From: JBAZCI01 sp041671025
GTDB lineage: Bacteria > Patescibacteriota > Patescibacteriia > UBA10025
Direction: 5' to 3'
Length of the DNA stretch: 5,222 nucleotides
Assembly (NCBI GenBank): GCA_041671025.1
Contig: JBAZCI010000050.1
Coordinates: 1 to 5,222 of the forward strand
The notes under the pieces were generated by a model. The model ran no database searches. It worked only from the letters and a program-made list of their open reading frames with translations, and had not been told where the DNA came from. Shown here one piece after another: positions 1 through 5,222 of the stretch. Each line of letters begins with the position of its first letter. Position 1 is the first letter of the stretch. Both the position numbers and the translations under genes were made by a program.

Positions 1-668
1 TAATCACGTACCATCATTATACAGAAATAATACACGACTGTAAGGAGAAGAGACAAGATAACCGGTCCCGCTGGAAGAAAAGAAAAGGCTAATACCAGTT
101 CCCCCCATATCAGTCCGAAGAGCGCACTATAGCGAACCAGGGGCGCTCCCGACACCTTTTGCGACCAGAGTGTCTGTAGGGTAAGTACAAATGCTATGCA
201 TGCAATACAGAGCGCGACAAACCATACAGGTATGGTCACCAGCAACTTGGCGTACAGCAGAGACGATGTGACGAAAAAAAACGACAGGATATTAAGATAT
301 CCGGAAATATTTTCCAATGCATAGGGCTGATACTGGTGTGACTGACGTGCAAACGTATAAATGTTGTGCAAGACAACACCGACAAGAATTGTCACTACGG
401 CAACAAGTACGTGTCTTAAAAACCCAATTTGTACAAAAAGCGTAAAACTCAGCGCAAACACCGTGAAGCAAACGGGAAGGACGACGAGCTGCCACCGTGC
501 AAGTCGTGACGAAATATTTCCGCCAATCCACAGTACCCCTCCGACGAGCAAGGCGGCAATCATGGGAATGCTAAAAAAGAAGGATCTTGGCGTTGTAATC
601 ATAAGTTCGCCGCTCAAAAGTATGAGCAGCGGGAGGAGAATGGGAACAAGCCGTCGAATGATTGCCAT
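1..668 (-). CDS. Multi-pass integral membrane protein, unknown function (3' end outside window)
   Basis: I translated this frame from the sequence: 222 codons are open from the ATG at 668 to the left edge, so the C-terminus is missing. The last two bases in the window are TA, so the next codon could be Tyr or a stop. The protein starts MAIIRRLVPILLP and is strongly hydrophobic, with about eight likely membrane segments near residues 4-24, 28-50, 59-80, 84-104, 122-141, 144-166, 178-198 and 200-219. The most polar loop, about residues 106-120, reads ARQSHQYQPYALENIS. No catalytic motif is evident and I do not recognise a named family. The ATG lies only two bases after the TAA of the PH-domain gene, and no good Shine-Dalgarno sequence precedes it, which points to translational coupling and a joint membrane role (inference). 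The reading frame is secure; the function is unknown. Confidence 0.82.
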   Translation of the reverse strand, partial: MAIIRRLVPILLPLLILLSGELMITTPRSFFFSIPMIAALLVGGVLWIGGNISSRLARWQLVVLPVCFTVFALSFTLFVQIGFLRHVLVAVVTILVGVVLHNIYTFARQSHQYQPYALENISGYLNILSFFFVTSSLLYAKLLVTIPVWFVALCIACIAFVLTLQTLWSQKVSGAPLVRYSALFGLIWGELVLAFSFLPAGPVILSLLLTVVYYFCIMMVRD

Positions 669-670
669 AG

Positions 671-1294
671 TTAATCAGCCCCGCCCTTACGGGATTGGGA
701 AATAAGCTTCCTAAATTCATCGACCGATAACCCTTCTTTGATTTTTTGCGCTAAATGGAGAAGTTCAGATGCAGTTAATGATTCGCCGTCATTCCCGGTT
801 TGTTGCGACTCTTCGATCAAGCGGCTGACAACCTCCTGTATGCGCTCGGGATGGTGGACACCCGACAACTCCAAATTGGTTGTCGTACCAGCCGTCTGAA
901 TCAAAATGCTTCCATAACGAAAAAGCGTGGCCGCCATGCCTTTCATCCGGATACTGACGTCTTGTACATTTGTGTATGCGCATTCAGACACAGTCCGATC
1001 AAAAAAACCGCGTTGGTCAATATCGATAATTCGTTTATCCGTGATCAAAAAAGCGTTGAAAGCGTACACAATCGCCGTACGAACAGCAAGAAGGATCCCA
1101 AACAGCAATAGGACAAAAAATCCGACAACACCGATCGTTCCTTTTCGAAACAACGGGACAAGGAAAAAAAATGATGCTATACTGCACGCAAGACTGAAAC
1201 TCGCGGGCAGTAACACAGAGAGCCAGAACCGTCTGACAATCATGACCAGATGTTCATCCTCCTTAACATATTTTACTATTCGGGTCTCAAACAT
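671..1294 (-). CDS. Bacterial PH (bPH2/YdbS-like) domain membrane protein with SHOCT-like C-terminus
   Basis: This is a 207-residue protein. A short cytoplasmic N-terminus (FETRIVKYVKEDEHLVMIVRR) leads into two membrane segments at about 24-49 and 52-76. A bacterial PH-like domain follows at about 77-160, recognised by LITDKRIIDIDQRGFFDR, the NVQDVS turn, the LFRYGSILIQTAG strand pair and the HHPERIQEVV final helix. This order matches the DUF304/bPH2 family, whose molecular role is poorly defined; members are membrane-anchored. After a polar linker, residues 173-200 (ELLHLAQKIKEGLSVDEF and beyond) resemble a SHOCT short C-terminal domain. The start fits the family's usual N-terminus, but no Shine-Dalgarno sequence is visible before it. 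Its ATG is five bases from the ATG of a divergent small ORF. Downstream it is almost fused to the multi-pass membrane gene. Family call confident; SHOCT call moderate. Confidence 0.9.
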   Translation of the reverse strand: MFETRIVKYVKEDEHLVMIVRRFWLSVLLPASFSLACSIASFFFLVPLFRKGTIGVVGFFVLLLFGILLAVRTAIVYAFNAFLITDKRIIDIDQRGFFDRTVSECAYTNVQDVSIRMKGMAATLFRYGSILIQTAGTTTNLELSGVHHPERIQEVVSRLIEESQQTGNDGESLTASELLHLAQKIKEGLSVDEFRKLISQSRKGGAD

Positions 1295-1299
1295 ACGTT

Positions 1300-1401
1300 A
1301 TGAAACGTCGTCAGTTGATAAAAATATCGTGGATTATCATCGTCAGCATCGGAGTCATCGGGATGCTCGTATTTAGCATCCTGCCCGCGCTGACATACTA
1401 G
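1300..1401 (+). CDS. Candidate 33-residue single-pass membrane protein
   Basis: This ORF lies in the 109-base gap between the lepA stop and the PH-domain gene start, and is the only feature I find on the plus strand. It has 33 codons from ATG to TAG. The N-terminus is basic (MKRRQLIK), followed by one hydrophobic segment at about residues 10-29 (WIIIVSIGVIGMLVFSIL) and a short tail PALTY. The positive-inside pattern and Trp at the membrane edge are what a real small membrane protein would show. A chance ORF of this length is not rare, so the support is its composition and its exact fit: it begins 5 bases from one neighbouring start and ends 2 bases from the lepA stop. No convincing Shine-Dalgarno sequence precedes it, and only weak promoter-like bases lie upstream. 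Function unknown. It could be a chance antisense ORF. Confidence 0.5.
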   Translation: MKRRQLIKISWIIIVSIGVIGMLVFSILPALTY

Positions 1402-1406
1402 CGCTA
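1399..1406. other. 8-bp palindrome holding two convergent stop codons
   Basis: TAGCGCTA is perfectly palindromic. Its left half begins with the TAG of the plus-strand small ORF, and read on the other strand it begins with the TAG of lepA. It has no loop and only a short T run follows on the plus strand (CGTTTT), so it is unlikely to act as an intrinsic terminator. Confidence 0.6.
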
Positions 1407-3221
1407 TCGTTTTAATACCGCGAGAAAAGCTTCCTGCGGCAGAGTGACTTTTCCAAACTGCCTCATCCGTTTTTTTCCCTTTTTTTGCTTTTCCAATAAT
1501 TTGCGCTTCCGGGTTACATCCCCGCCGTAAAGCTTTGCGGTGACGTCTTTTCGCATTGGCGCAATACGTGATGAAGCCACCACCTTTCCTCCGAGTGCTG
1601 CCTGTATTTTGACTTCAAACATCTGCTTAGGGACAACATCTTTTAAACGCTCTGTAACCGCCCGTCCGATCCGTTGCGCCTGATCGGAGTACACGATCGT
1701 CGCAAGCGCTTCTACCAGGTCGTCCGCAATGATAATGTCCAGCCGCTCAACCACGCACGGTCGGTAATCCACCACTTCATATGAGAGCGATGCGTATCCC
1801 GAGGTCACGCTTTTCATTTTATCATAAAAATCAACAAGTAGCGCCGACAACGGCATGTCATAGTGCAAAACAACACGTTCTTCACTTAAATACTCGGTAG
1901 TTTTGTACACTCCCCCGGCATCCTGGACAAACTGCATCAGGCTTCCCATATACTCCTGTGGGACAACCATACTTGCCGCCACCCACGGTTCTTCAATGTG
2001 ATCAATTTGGGACCGTTCAGGAAAGTCCTGCGGACTGGTAATGATGCGCCTCGGCGAAACATCATGCTTGATTTTTTTCCGTAGGGACGCCATTCCTGCT
2101 TCATTCAAAAAAACGGCATACGCAACTGAAGGCACAGTAATGACCAGATGCAAATCATACTCGCGCTTCAGACGCTCCTGGACAATATCCAGATGGAGCA
2201 GCCCGAGAAGGCCGCACCGAAATCCGTACCCGAGCGCCGGTGAATGTTCAGGTTCAAAAATAAGCGCGGCATCATTCAATTGCAGTTTCTCCAGGGCGTC
2301 ACGCAATGCGGGATACTCATCGCCTTCCTGACAAAAAATGCCGGCGAACACCATCGGCTGAAGCTGACGATACCCCGGCAATGCTTTTGCGTCCTTCGCC
2401 TGAACACGCACAATCGTATCGCCCACCCGACAATCGCGTACGCCCTTCACATTCGTCACGACATACCCGATCGACCCCGCATTGAGCCGCTCTTCCGGAT
2501 GAAACTTTGGCGCAAATGTCCCGACCTCAAGAACTTCCGCCTCAGCGCGTGTCCCCAAAAATCGTATCCGGTCGCCCTTGATGATCGATCCCTCAACGAC
2601 ACGACAATGCGCGACCACGCCGCGATAGCTGTCAAAATGCGAATCAAAAACAAGCGCAGCAACGTCGTGCTCGACCGTTCCTTTTGGCGGGGTTACCCGC
2701 TGAATGACCGCATCAAGCAATTCGGCTACCCCCTGCCCTGTTTTACCTGAAACTAAGAGTATGTCTTTTTCAGCGCATCCGAGCAACTTTATCAGTTGTT
2801 TTGCGCACGAGTCTGTATCTGCATTGGGCAAATCGATCTTATTGATGACCGGGATGATTTCCAAATTATGTTCGATAGCGAGATACAGGTGGGAAAGCGT
2901 CTGTGCCTGTATGCCCTGCGTTGCATCAACAAGAAGAATCGCACCCTCTACCGCCGCCAGCGATCGCGAGACTTCATACGTGAAATCTACATGACCGGGA
3001 GTATCGATGAGATTGAGTTCAAATCCTCGATAGAGCATCCGCACGGGCTGTAGCTTGATCGTAATCCCCCGTTCCCGCTCGATATCCATCTGATCGAGCA
3101 TTTGCGCCCGCATTTCACGCTGAGGGACCGTCCCCGTCACTTCAAGGAGACGATCGGCAAGCGTTGACTTGCCGTGATCGATATGCGCAATGATGCAAAA
3201 ATTTCGTATATGATTTTCCAT
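1404..3221 (-). CDS. lepA: Elongation factor 4 (LepA), translational GTPase
   Basis: This is a complete 605-residue LepA, close to the usual length of about 600. LepA binds the ribosome and has been linked to reverse translocation of stalled ribosomes and to 30S assembly. The GTPase motifs are clear: G1 AHIDHGKST at 12-20, G2 RGIT at 51-54, G3 DTPGH at 73-77 (with His77), G4 NKID at 127-130 and G5 SGK at 158-160, where many relatives have SAK. The EF-G-like domains II, III and V follow, including FRCGLLGLLHLDIVQERL. The LepA-specific C-terminal domain has YGGDVTRKRKLLEKQKKGK from about 565 and ends PQEAFLAVLKR. That domain excludes EF-G, TypA and peptide-release-factor GTPases. The start matches the family N-terminus (IRNF.IIAHIDHGKS). 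The gene is downstream of murJ, across a 186-base gap made of a tandem duplication that includes its own first codons. No clear Shine-Dalgarno sequence precedes the ATG. Confidence 0.98.
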   Translation of the reverse strand: MENHIRNFCIIAHIDHGKSTLADRLLEVTGTVPQREMRAQMLDQMDIERERGITIKLQPVRMLYRGFELNLIDTPGHVDFTYEVSRSLAAVEGAILLVDATQGIQAQTLSHLYLAIEHNLEIIPVINKIDLPNADTDSCAKQLIKLLGCAEKDILLVSGKTGQGVAELLDAVIQRVTPPKGTVEHDVAALVFDSHFDSYRGVVAHCRVVEGSIIKGDRIRFLGTRAEAEVLEVGTFAPKFHPEERLNAGSIGYVVTNVKGVRDCRVGDTIVRVQAKDAKALPGYRQLQPMVFAGIFCQEGDEYPALRDALEKLQLNDAALIFEPEHSPALGYGFRCGLLGLLHLDIVQERLKREYDLHLVITVPSVAYAVFLNEAGMASLRKKIKHDVSPRRIITSPQDFPERSQIDHIEEPWVAASMVVPQEYMGSLMQFVQDAGGVYKTTEYLSEERVVLHYDMPLSALLVDFYDKMKSVTSGYASLSYEVVDYRPCVVERLDIIIADDLVEALATIVYSDQAQRIGRAVTERLKDVVPKQMFEVKIQAALGGKVVASSRIAPMRKDVTAKLYGGDVTRKRKLLEKQKKGKKRMRQFGKVTLPQEAFLAVLKR

Positions 3222-3289
3222 AGGTATAGACTACTTACCGTCTGAGTCCCGCCCCGCATAAGACGAACTCAGCGAGTCTTTGTGTGGGG
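3175..3289. repeat. 115-bp tandem direct repeat, copy A (overlaps lepA start)
   Basis: This is the lepA-proximal unit of a two-copy head-to-tail duplication with a period of exactly 115 bp and no indels. I count 13 mismatches to copy B, about 89% identity. Read on the minus strand it contains a hairpin, a leader, the lepA ATG and the first 15 lepA codons plus part of the next. A 26-base block from 3212 to 3237, covering the start codon and leader, is identical in both copies. Confidence 0.95.
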
Positions 3290-3336
3290 TGATCGATATG
3301 TGCAATGATGCAAAAATTACGAATACGATTTTCCAT
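3235..3336 (-). pseudogene. Truncated duplicate of the lepA 5' end, forming a 33-codon upstream ORF
   Basis: Read from the ATG at 3336, this frame repeats the LepA N-terminus for 16 residues (MENRIRNFCIIAHIDH). It then loses the match just before the G1 Gly-Lys and continues through the copy-A hairpin as unrelated residues (PTQRLAEFVLCGAGLRR) to a TAA at 3237-3235. The stop is 13 bases before the true lepA ATG, an arrangement that could permit translational coupling or leader-peptide control. Against copy A, the 16 shared codons carry four base changes. Three are synonymous (ATA/ATT, CGA/CGT, GCG/GCA) and one is His4 to Arg. It cannot be a GTPase, since it lacks all G motifs. It is either a dead fragment left by tandem duplication or a translated leader peptide; the sequence cannot decide. 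Confidence 0.7.
3252..3289. promoter_or_regulatory. Imperfect hairpin in the lepA leader (copy A)
   Basis: CCCC at 3252-3255 pairs with GGGG at 3286-3289, and AAGAC at 3260-3264 pairs with GTCTT at 3276-3280. The arms are separated by a 4/5-base internal loop and enclose an 11-base apical loop. There is no following T run on either strand, so this is not a standard intrinsic terminator. It sits 30 bases upstream of the lepA ATG, within the leader. Confidence 0.5.
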
Positions 3337-3404
3337 AGGTATAGACTACTTACTATCTGAGTCCCGCCCCGAACAAGACGAACGTAGTGAGTCTTTGTGA
3401 GGGA
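3290..3404. repeat. 115-bp tandem direct repeat, copy B (murJ-proximal)
   Basis: This is the second unit of the duplication, directly abutting copy A and ending three bases short of the murJ stop codon. It carries its own hairpin, an identical leader and start-codon block (3327-3352), and a duplicate of the first 15-16 lepA codons. Together with the non-coding part of copy A it fills essentially the whole murJ-lepA intergenic region. Confidence 0.95.
3367..3404. promoter_or_regulatory. Imperfect hairpin just after murJ (copy B)
   Basis: This is the equivalent of the copy-A hairpin. AAGAC at 3375-3379 pairs with GTCTT at 3391-3395, and CCC at 3368-3370 pairs with GGG at 3401-3403. The inner stem can be extended to CAAGAC with one bulge. 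The stem bases match copy A, while the apical loop and internal loop differ. It begins four bases after the murJ stop. Without a T run it is at best a weak or processing-type 3' structure for murJ. Confidence 0.45.
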
Positions 3405-3407
3405 TCA

Positions 3408-5048
3408 TTATCCATTGCTTGACGGTGAAGAAAAAAATTGTGCGCGCATCCGCTGTACCCATCGCGTAATCAAGCTGATTTCATCGCATCGAAACATGAT
3501 CGCCAGAATAATATAGGAGACTATACCCACAAGTCCTGCACCTACGCCCTGAATAAAGATACCGACGAATGTGCTCATATCGACGCCAAGGGCGAGAAAA
3601 TATTTCATACCGATGATGATCGCCCCCATGATCGCGGAGATGAGCAATACTTTTACGGTTGACCAGGCGATTTGATGATCATCCAGATATCCCACTCTCC
3701 TGCGCAAAATAAGCAGCAATGCCATCATATTCACCACGCTTGCCAGTGAAAAAGAAATACCCAATCCCACCACTCCGAGCATCGGTGTTATTGCAAGCGC
3801 TACACCTACATTGATCGCAACGGAAACAATACCTACTTTGACGGGCGTTTTCGTGTCATGCAGTGCATAAAATGAGCGGGCAAGCATCGGAATAAGCGAC
3901 TGAGCAAAGAGAGACAGGGAGAAAAAACCAATCGTCTGGGCGGTTAAATACGTATCCTGCCATGAAAAATTACCTGAACCGAGTACGACGCGGACAATCT
4001 GCGCCCGCAATAAAAGAATCAGAACCGATGTAGGAATGATCAAAAAAAGAATGCGGCGGAATGCTTTTGAAAAATGGCTGACAAAATGTCCCACATCGTT
4101 CCGGGCAAATGCTTCGGAAAAAATTGGAAATGTCGCTACCGCAAGAGAGACGCCAACAACGTTGATCGGAAAGCTCTGCAGATTATTCGCAAGGCTGAAT
4201 ACAGCCACACTCCCTGCCGCAAGCGTAGAGCCGATAATCGTACTCATCAGCTGTTCTACCTGCGACACCGCGAGTCCGAACGCCCGGGGCAGCATGAGTT
4301 TTCCCACTTCCCGCACACCCGGATGCTTGAGCGAAAGCACAGGCCGGTAACGAAAACCAAGCTTCATGATCGAAGGCAATTGCACTAAAAGATGCGCCAC
4401 TGCACCTATGACCACTCCGTAGCCGAGGCCATAAATGCCCATGCGCGGGACAAGCACGAGTATGCCAAAAATGATGCCGAGATTGTACATCACCGGAGCA
4501 AAAGCGAAATTGAGATATTTCTTAAACGACGTTAATATCCCGGTTGCAATGTTGCTTGCACCGAAAAAAACAATTGCTACGAGCATGATCCGCGTGAGAT
4601 GGATCGTAATCTCGCGCTTCTCTCCAGTAAAGCCAGGCGCGATAAGCGGCATTAAATAATCTGCGAAAATAAAACAAAGAATGCCAACAGCTATCAACCC
4701 GATGAGCAATATATTCAGAACGGCGCTCGCCATTTCCCATGCGGACTGCATGGTTTCATTTTCTTTACGCTGCGATATATACCTAATAAAAACCGGAATA
4801 AAAGCGGACGAAAGCGCTCCTAGCACCAGAATATTAAAAATCAGATCTGGAAGTTTAAATGCGGCATAGTAACTATCCAAGACGTCTCCCGCGCCGAATG
4901 ATGATGCAAGCAAACGATCTCTGACTAACCCAAGCAAGCGGCTCAAGACTGAAGCCGCCGCGATAACAATCGCACCACCTGTCACGGTGGTGTTAATTCG
5001 ATTCCAGATGCGTTGCCACATACTTTTCGTGCAATGATAATACCACAT
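3408..5048 (-). CDS. murJ: Lipid II flippase MurJ (MviN/MVF family)
   Basis: This 546-residue polytopic membrane protein belongs to the MOP superfamily MurJ branch, which moves lipid II from the cytoplasmic to the outer face of the membrane for peptidoglycan synthesis. The N-terminal signature is clear: SRLLGLVRDRLLASSFGAG at 36-54, DSYYAAFKLPDLIFN at 58-72 and LGALSSAFIPVF at 76-87. Arg37, Arg43 and Asp58 match positions important in the E. coli protein (R18, R24, D39). The position of E. coli Arg52 is not an Arg here (LIFNILVLGA), as in many non-proteobacterial homologues. About 13-14 hydrophobic segments run through to residue about 525, followed by a short basic tail ending SSPSSNG. I kept the ATG at 5048 because AAAGG lies five bases upstream. 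An in-frame ATG at 5021 (Met10) is an alternative and gives a more typical N-terminus. lepA lies downstream on the same strand. Confidence 0.95.
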   Translation of the reverse strand: MWYYHCTKSMWQRIWNRINTTVTGGAIVIAAASVLSRLLGLVRDRLLASSFGAGDVLDSYYAAFKLPDLIFNILVLGALSSAFIPVFIRYISQRKENETMQSAWEMASAVLNILLIGLIAVGILCFIFADYLMPLIAPGFTGEKREITIHLTRIMLVAIVFFGASNIATGILTSFKKYLNFAFAPVMYNLGIIFGILVLVPRMGIYGLGYGVVIGAVAHLLVQLPSIMKLGFRYRPVLSLKHPGVREVGKLMLPRAFGLAVSQVEQLMSTIIGSTLAAGSVAVFSLANNLQSFPINVVGVSLAVATFPIFSEAFARNDVGHFVSHFSKAFRRILFLIIPTSVLILLLRAQIVRVVLGSGNFSWQDTYLTAQTIGFFSLSLFAQSLIPMLARSFYALHDTKTPVKVGIVSVAINVGVALAITPMLGVVGLGISFSLASVVNMMALLLILRRRVGYLDDHQIAWSTVKVLLISAIMGAIIIGMKYFLALGVDMSTFVGIFIQGVGAGLVGIVSYIILAIMFRCDEISLITRWVQRMRAQFFSSPSSNG

Positions 5049-5068
5049 TTAGGCCTTTTTTGCAATGT
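5016..5068 (-). repeat. Short direct repeat duplicating the murJ start region
   Basis: On the minus strand the motif ATTGCA, an A-rich spacer, then ATGTGG occurs twice: 5066-5043 (spacer of 12 bases, with AAGG) and 5035-5016 (spacer of 8 bases, CGAAAAGT). Each ATGTGG encodes Met-Trp in the murJ frame (residues 1-2 and 10-11). The two candidate starts may therefore have arisen by local duplication, though the match is short. Confidence 0.4.
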
Positions 5069-5070
5069 GG
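5043..5070. promoter_or_regulatory. Inverted repeat enclosing the murJ ribosome-binding site and start codon
   Basis: CCACATT at 5043-5049 and AATGTGG at 5064-5070 are perfect 7-bp complements around a 14-base loop. In the murJ mRNA the ATG at 5048 would sit inside the 3' arm and the AAAGG ribosome-binding sequence in the loop. This geometry could limit initiation. It is a structural prediction only; the 7-bp stem is moderately A/T rich. Confidence 0.5.
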
Positions 5071-5082
5071 CGCAGGAGCGCC
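5069..5082. repeat. GC-rich perfect mini-hairpin in the murJ leader
   Basis: GGCGC at 5069-5073 pairs with GCGCC at 5078-5082 around a four-base loop (AGGA on plus, TCCT on minus). It directly abuts, and overlaps by two bases, the murJ start inverted repeat. Confidence 0.5.
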
Positions 5083-5126
5083 ATCTCGAATCCCGAGGGA
5101 GCCTTCAGCTTCCGAGGGTGAGAGAT
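5083..5126. repeat. REP-like palindromic element, left member
   Basis: ATCTC at 5083-5087 pairs with GAGAT at 5122-5126, CCC at 5092-5094 with GGG at 5116-5118, and GGAGC with GC(T)TCC in the centre. Read on the minus strand it begins GGATCTCTCACCCTCGG, closely resembling the start of the right-hand element (GGATCCCTCACCCTTCGG) in the opposite orientation. The shared sequence argues for a dispersed repeat family rather than an isolated hairpin. Confidence 0.55.
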
Positions 5127-5160
5127 CCGGTGAATTTTGTGTATGACGATTTTTTGTAAT
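5127..5160 (-). promoter_or_regulatory. AT-rich spacer between palindromes, possible murJ promoter region
   Basis: This A/T-rich stretch lies between two GC-rich palindromes, about 80-110 bases upstream of the murJ ATG. On the minus strand it holds TTGCAT (overlapping the right element) and CAAAAT 19 bases further on, both poor matches to the -35 and -10 consensus. It is the likeliest place for a promoter in this gap, but the match is weak. Confidence 0.2.
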
Positions 5161-5199
5161 GCAACGGGATCCCTCACCCTTCGGGTTCGGGATGGTTGC
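5161..5199. repeat. REP-like palindromic element, right member
   Basis: GCAAC (5161-5165)/GTTGC (5195-5199), ATCCC (5169-5173)/GGGAT (5189-5193) and ACCC (5176-5179)/GGGT (5183-5186) nest symmetrically around a TTC loop, with a 2x2 TC/TC internal mismatch. A further imperfect hairpin, GGTTGCCTTTG/CAAAAGCTGCC at 5194-5204 and 5210-5220, overlaps its right end and reaches the window edge. I see no gene I can support in 5049-5222. Confidence 0.6.
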
Positions 5200-5222
5200 C
5201 TTTGACGACCAAAAGCTGCCAG

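Noticed and set aside
292..531. 79-codon minus-strand ORF with many Cys residues
   Set aside because: It lies within the multi-pass membrane gene in another frame of the same strand. The longer hydrophobic frame from 668 is far more protein-like.
361..1376. Plus-strand ORFs of 103-149 codons (361-705, 800-1111, 927-1376)
   Set aside because: They lie antisense to the two membrane-protein genes, have no family resemblance, and show basic/Ser/Thr-rich composition typical of shadow frames.
2041..3053. Plus-strand ORFs opposite lepA, and a 68-codon minus-strand ORF at 2456-2662
   Set aside because: All overlap the unambiguous, full-length lepA in other frames and encode nothing recognisable.
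3175..3404. CRISPR-like or insertion-sequence interpretation of the repeat
   Set aside because: There are only two abutting 115-bp units with no spacers, no transposase and no terminal inverted repeats; one unit overlaps lepA coding sequence.
3367..3404. Intrinsic terminator after murJ
   Set aside because: The hairpin is interrupted by loops and no T run follows on the murJ strand, so read-through into lepA is quite possible.
3438..4869. ORFs of 62-104 codons overlapping murJ in other frames
   Set aside because: Shadows of a conserved membrane gene with no domain signal or start context of their own.
5050..5222. Minus-strand frames open to the right edge, including one ending in TAA directly before the murJ ATG and one ending GNHPEPEG at 5174
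   Set aside because: Both are translations of the palindromic repeats, and the low stop density follows from base composition. I see no family match, so I do not call an upstream gene's 3' end.

Overview
The window looks like a chromosomal segment of a Candidate Phyla Radiation (Patescibacteria, Parcubacteria-like) genome. The clues are a compact murJ-lepA pair, a short bacterial PH-domain membrane protein of a type common in that group, very tight gene packing and weak or absent Shine-Dalgarno sequences. This placement is an inference from gene content; there is no marker RNA here. Stop codons used are TAA and TAG, and nothing indicates a recoded TGA.

Layout, read on the minus strand (the direction of all four larger genes). 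Bases 5049-5222 are a gene-poor lead-in made almost entirely of palindromes, two of which are REP-like relatives. They run into an inverted repeat that contains the murJ start codon. murJ (lipid II flippase) occupies 5048-3408. The 186-base murJ-lepA gap is almost completely filled by a 115-bp tandem duplication. Each unit carries a hairpin, a leader and the first 15-16 codons of lepA, so a truncated 33-residue copy of the LepA N-terminus stands just upstream of the real gene. lepA (elongation factor 4) occupies 3221-1404. A 109-base gap follows, almost exactly filled on the opposite strand by a 33-codon candidate single-pass membrane protein. Next is a PH-domain membrane protein with a SHOCT-like tail (1294-671). 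Two bases after its stop comes a multi-pass membrane protein (668 to the left edge) that runs out of the window.

Functionally this is a mix of envelope and translation genes. MurJ moves the peptidoglycan precursor across the membrane and LepA is a ribosome-associated GTPase. The PH/multi-pass pair is an uncharacterised membrane module that is probably translationally coupled. No mobile element, CRISPR array, tRNA or rRNA is visible. The points most worth a second look are the duplicated lepA start region, whose differences fall mostly in loops and at synonymous sites, the hidden small membrane ORF, and the structured murJ leader.
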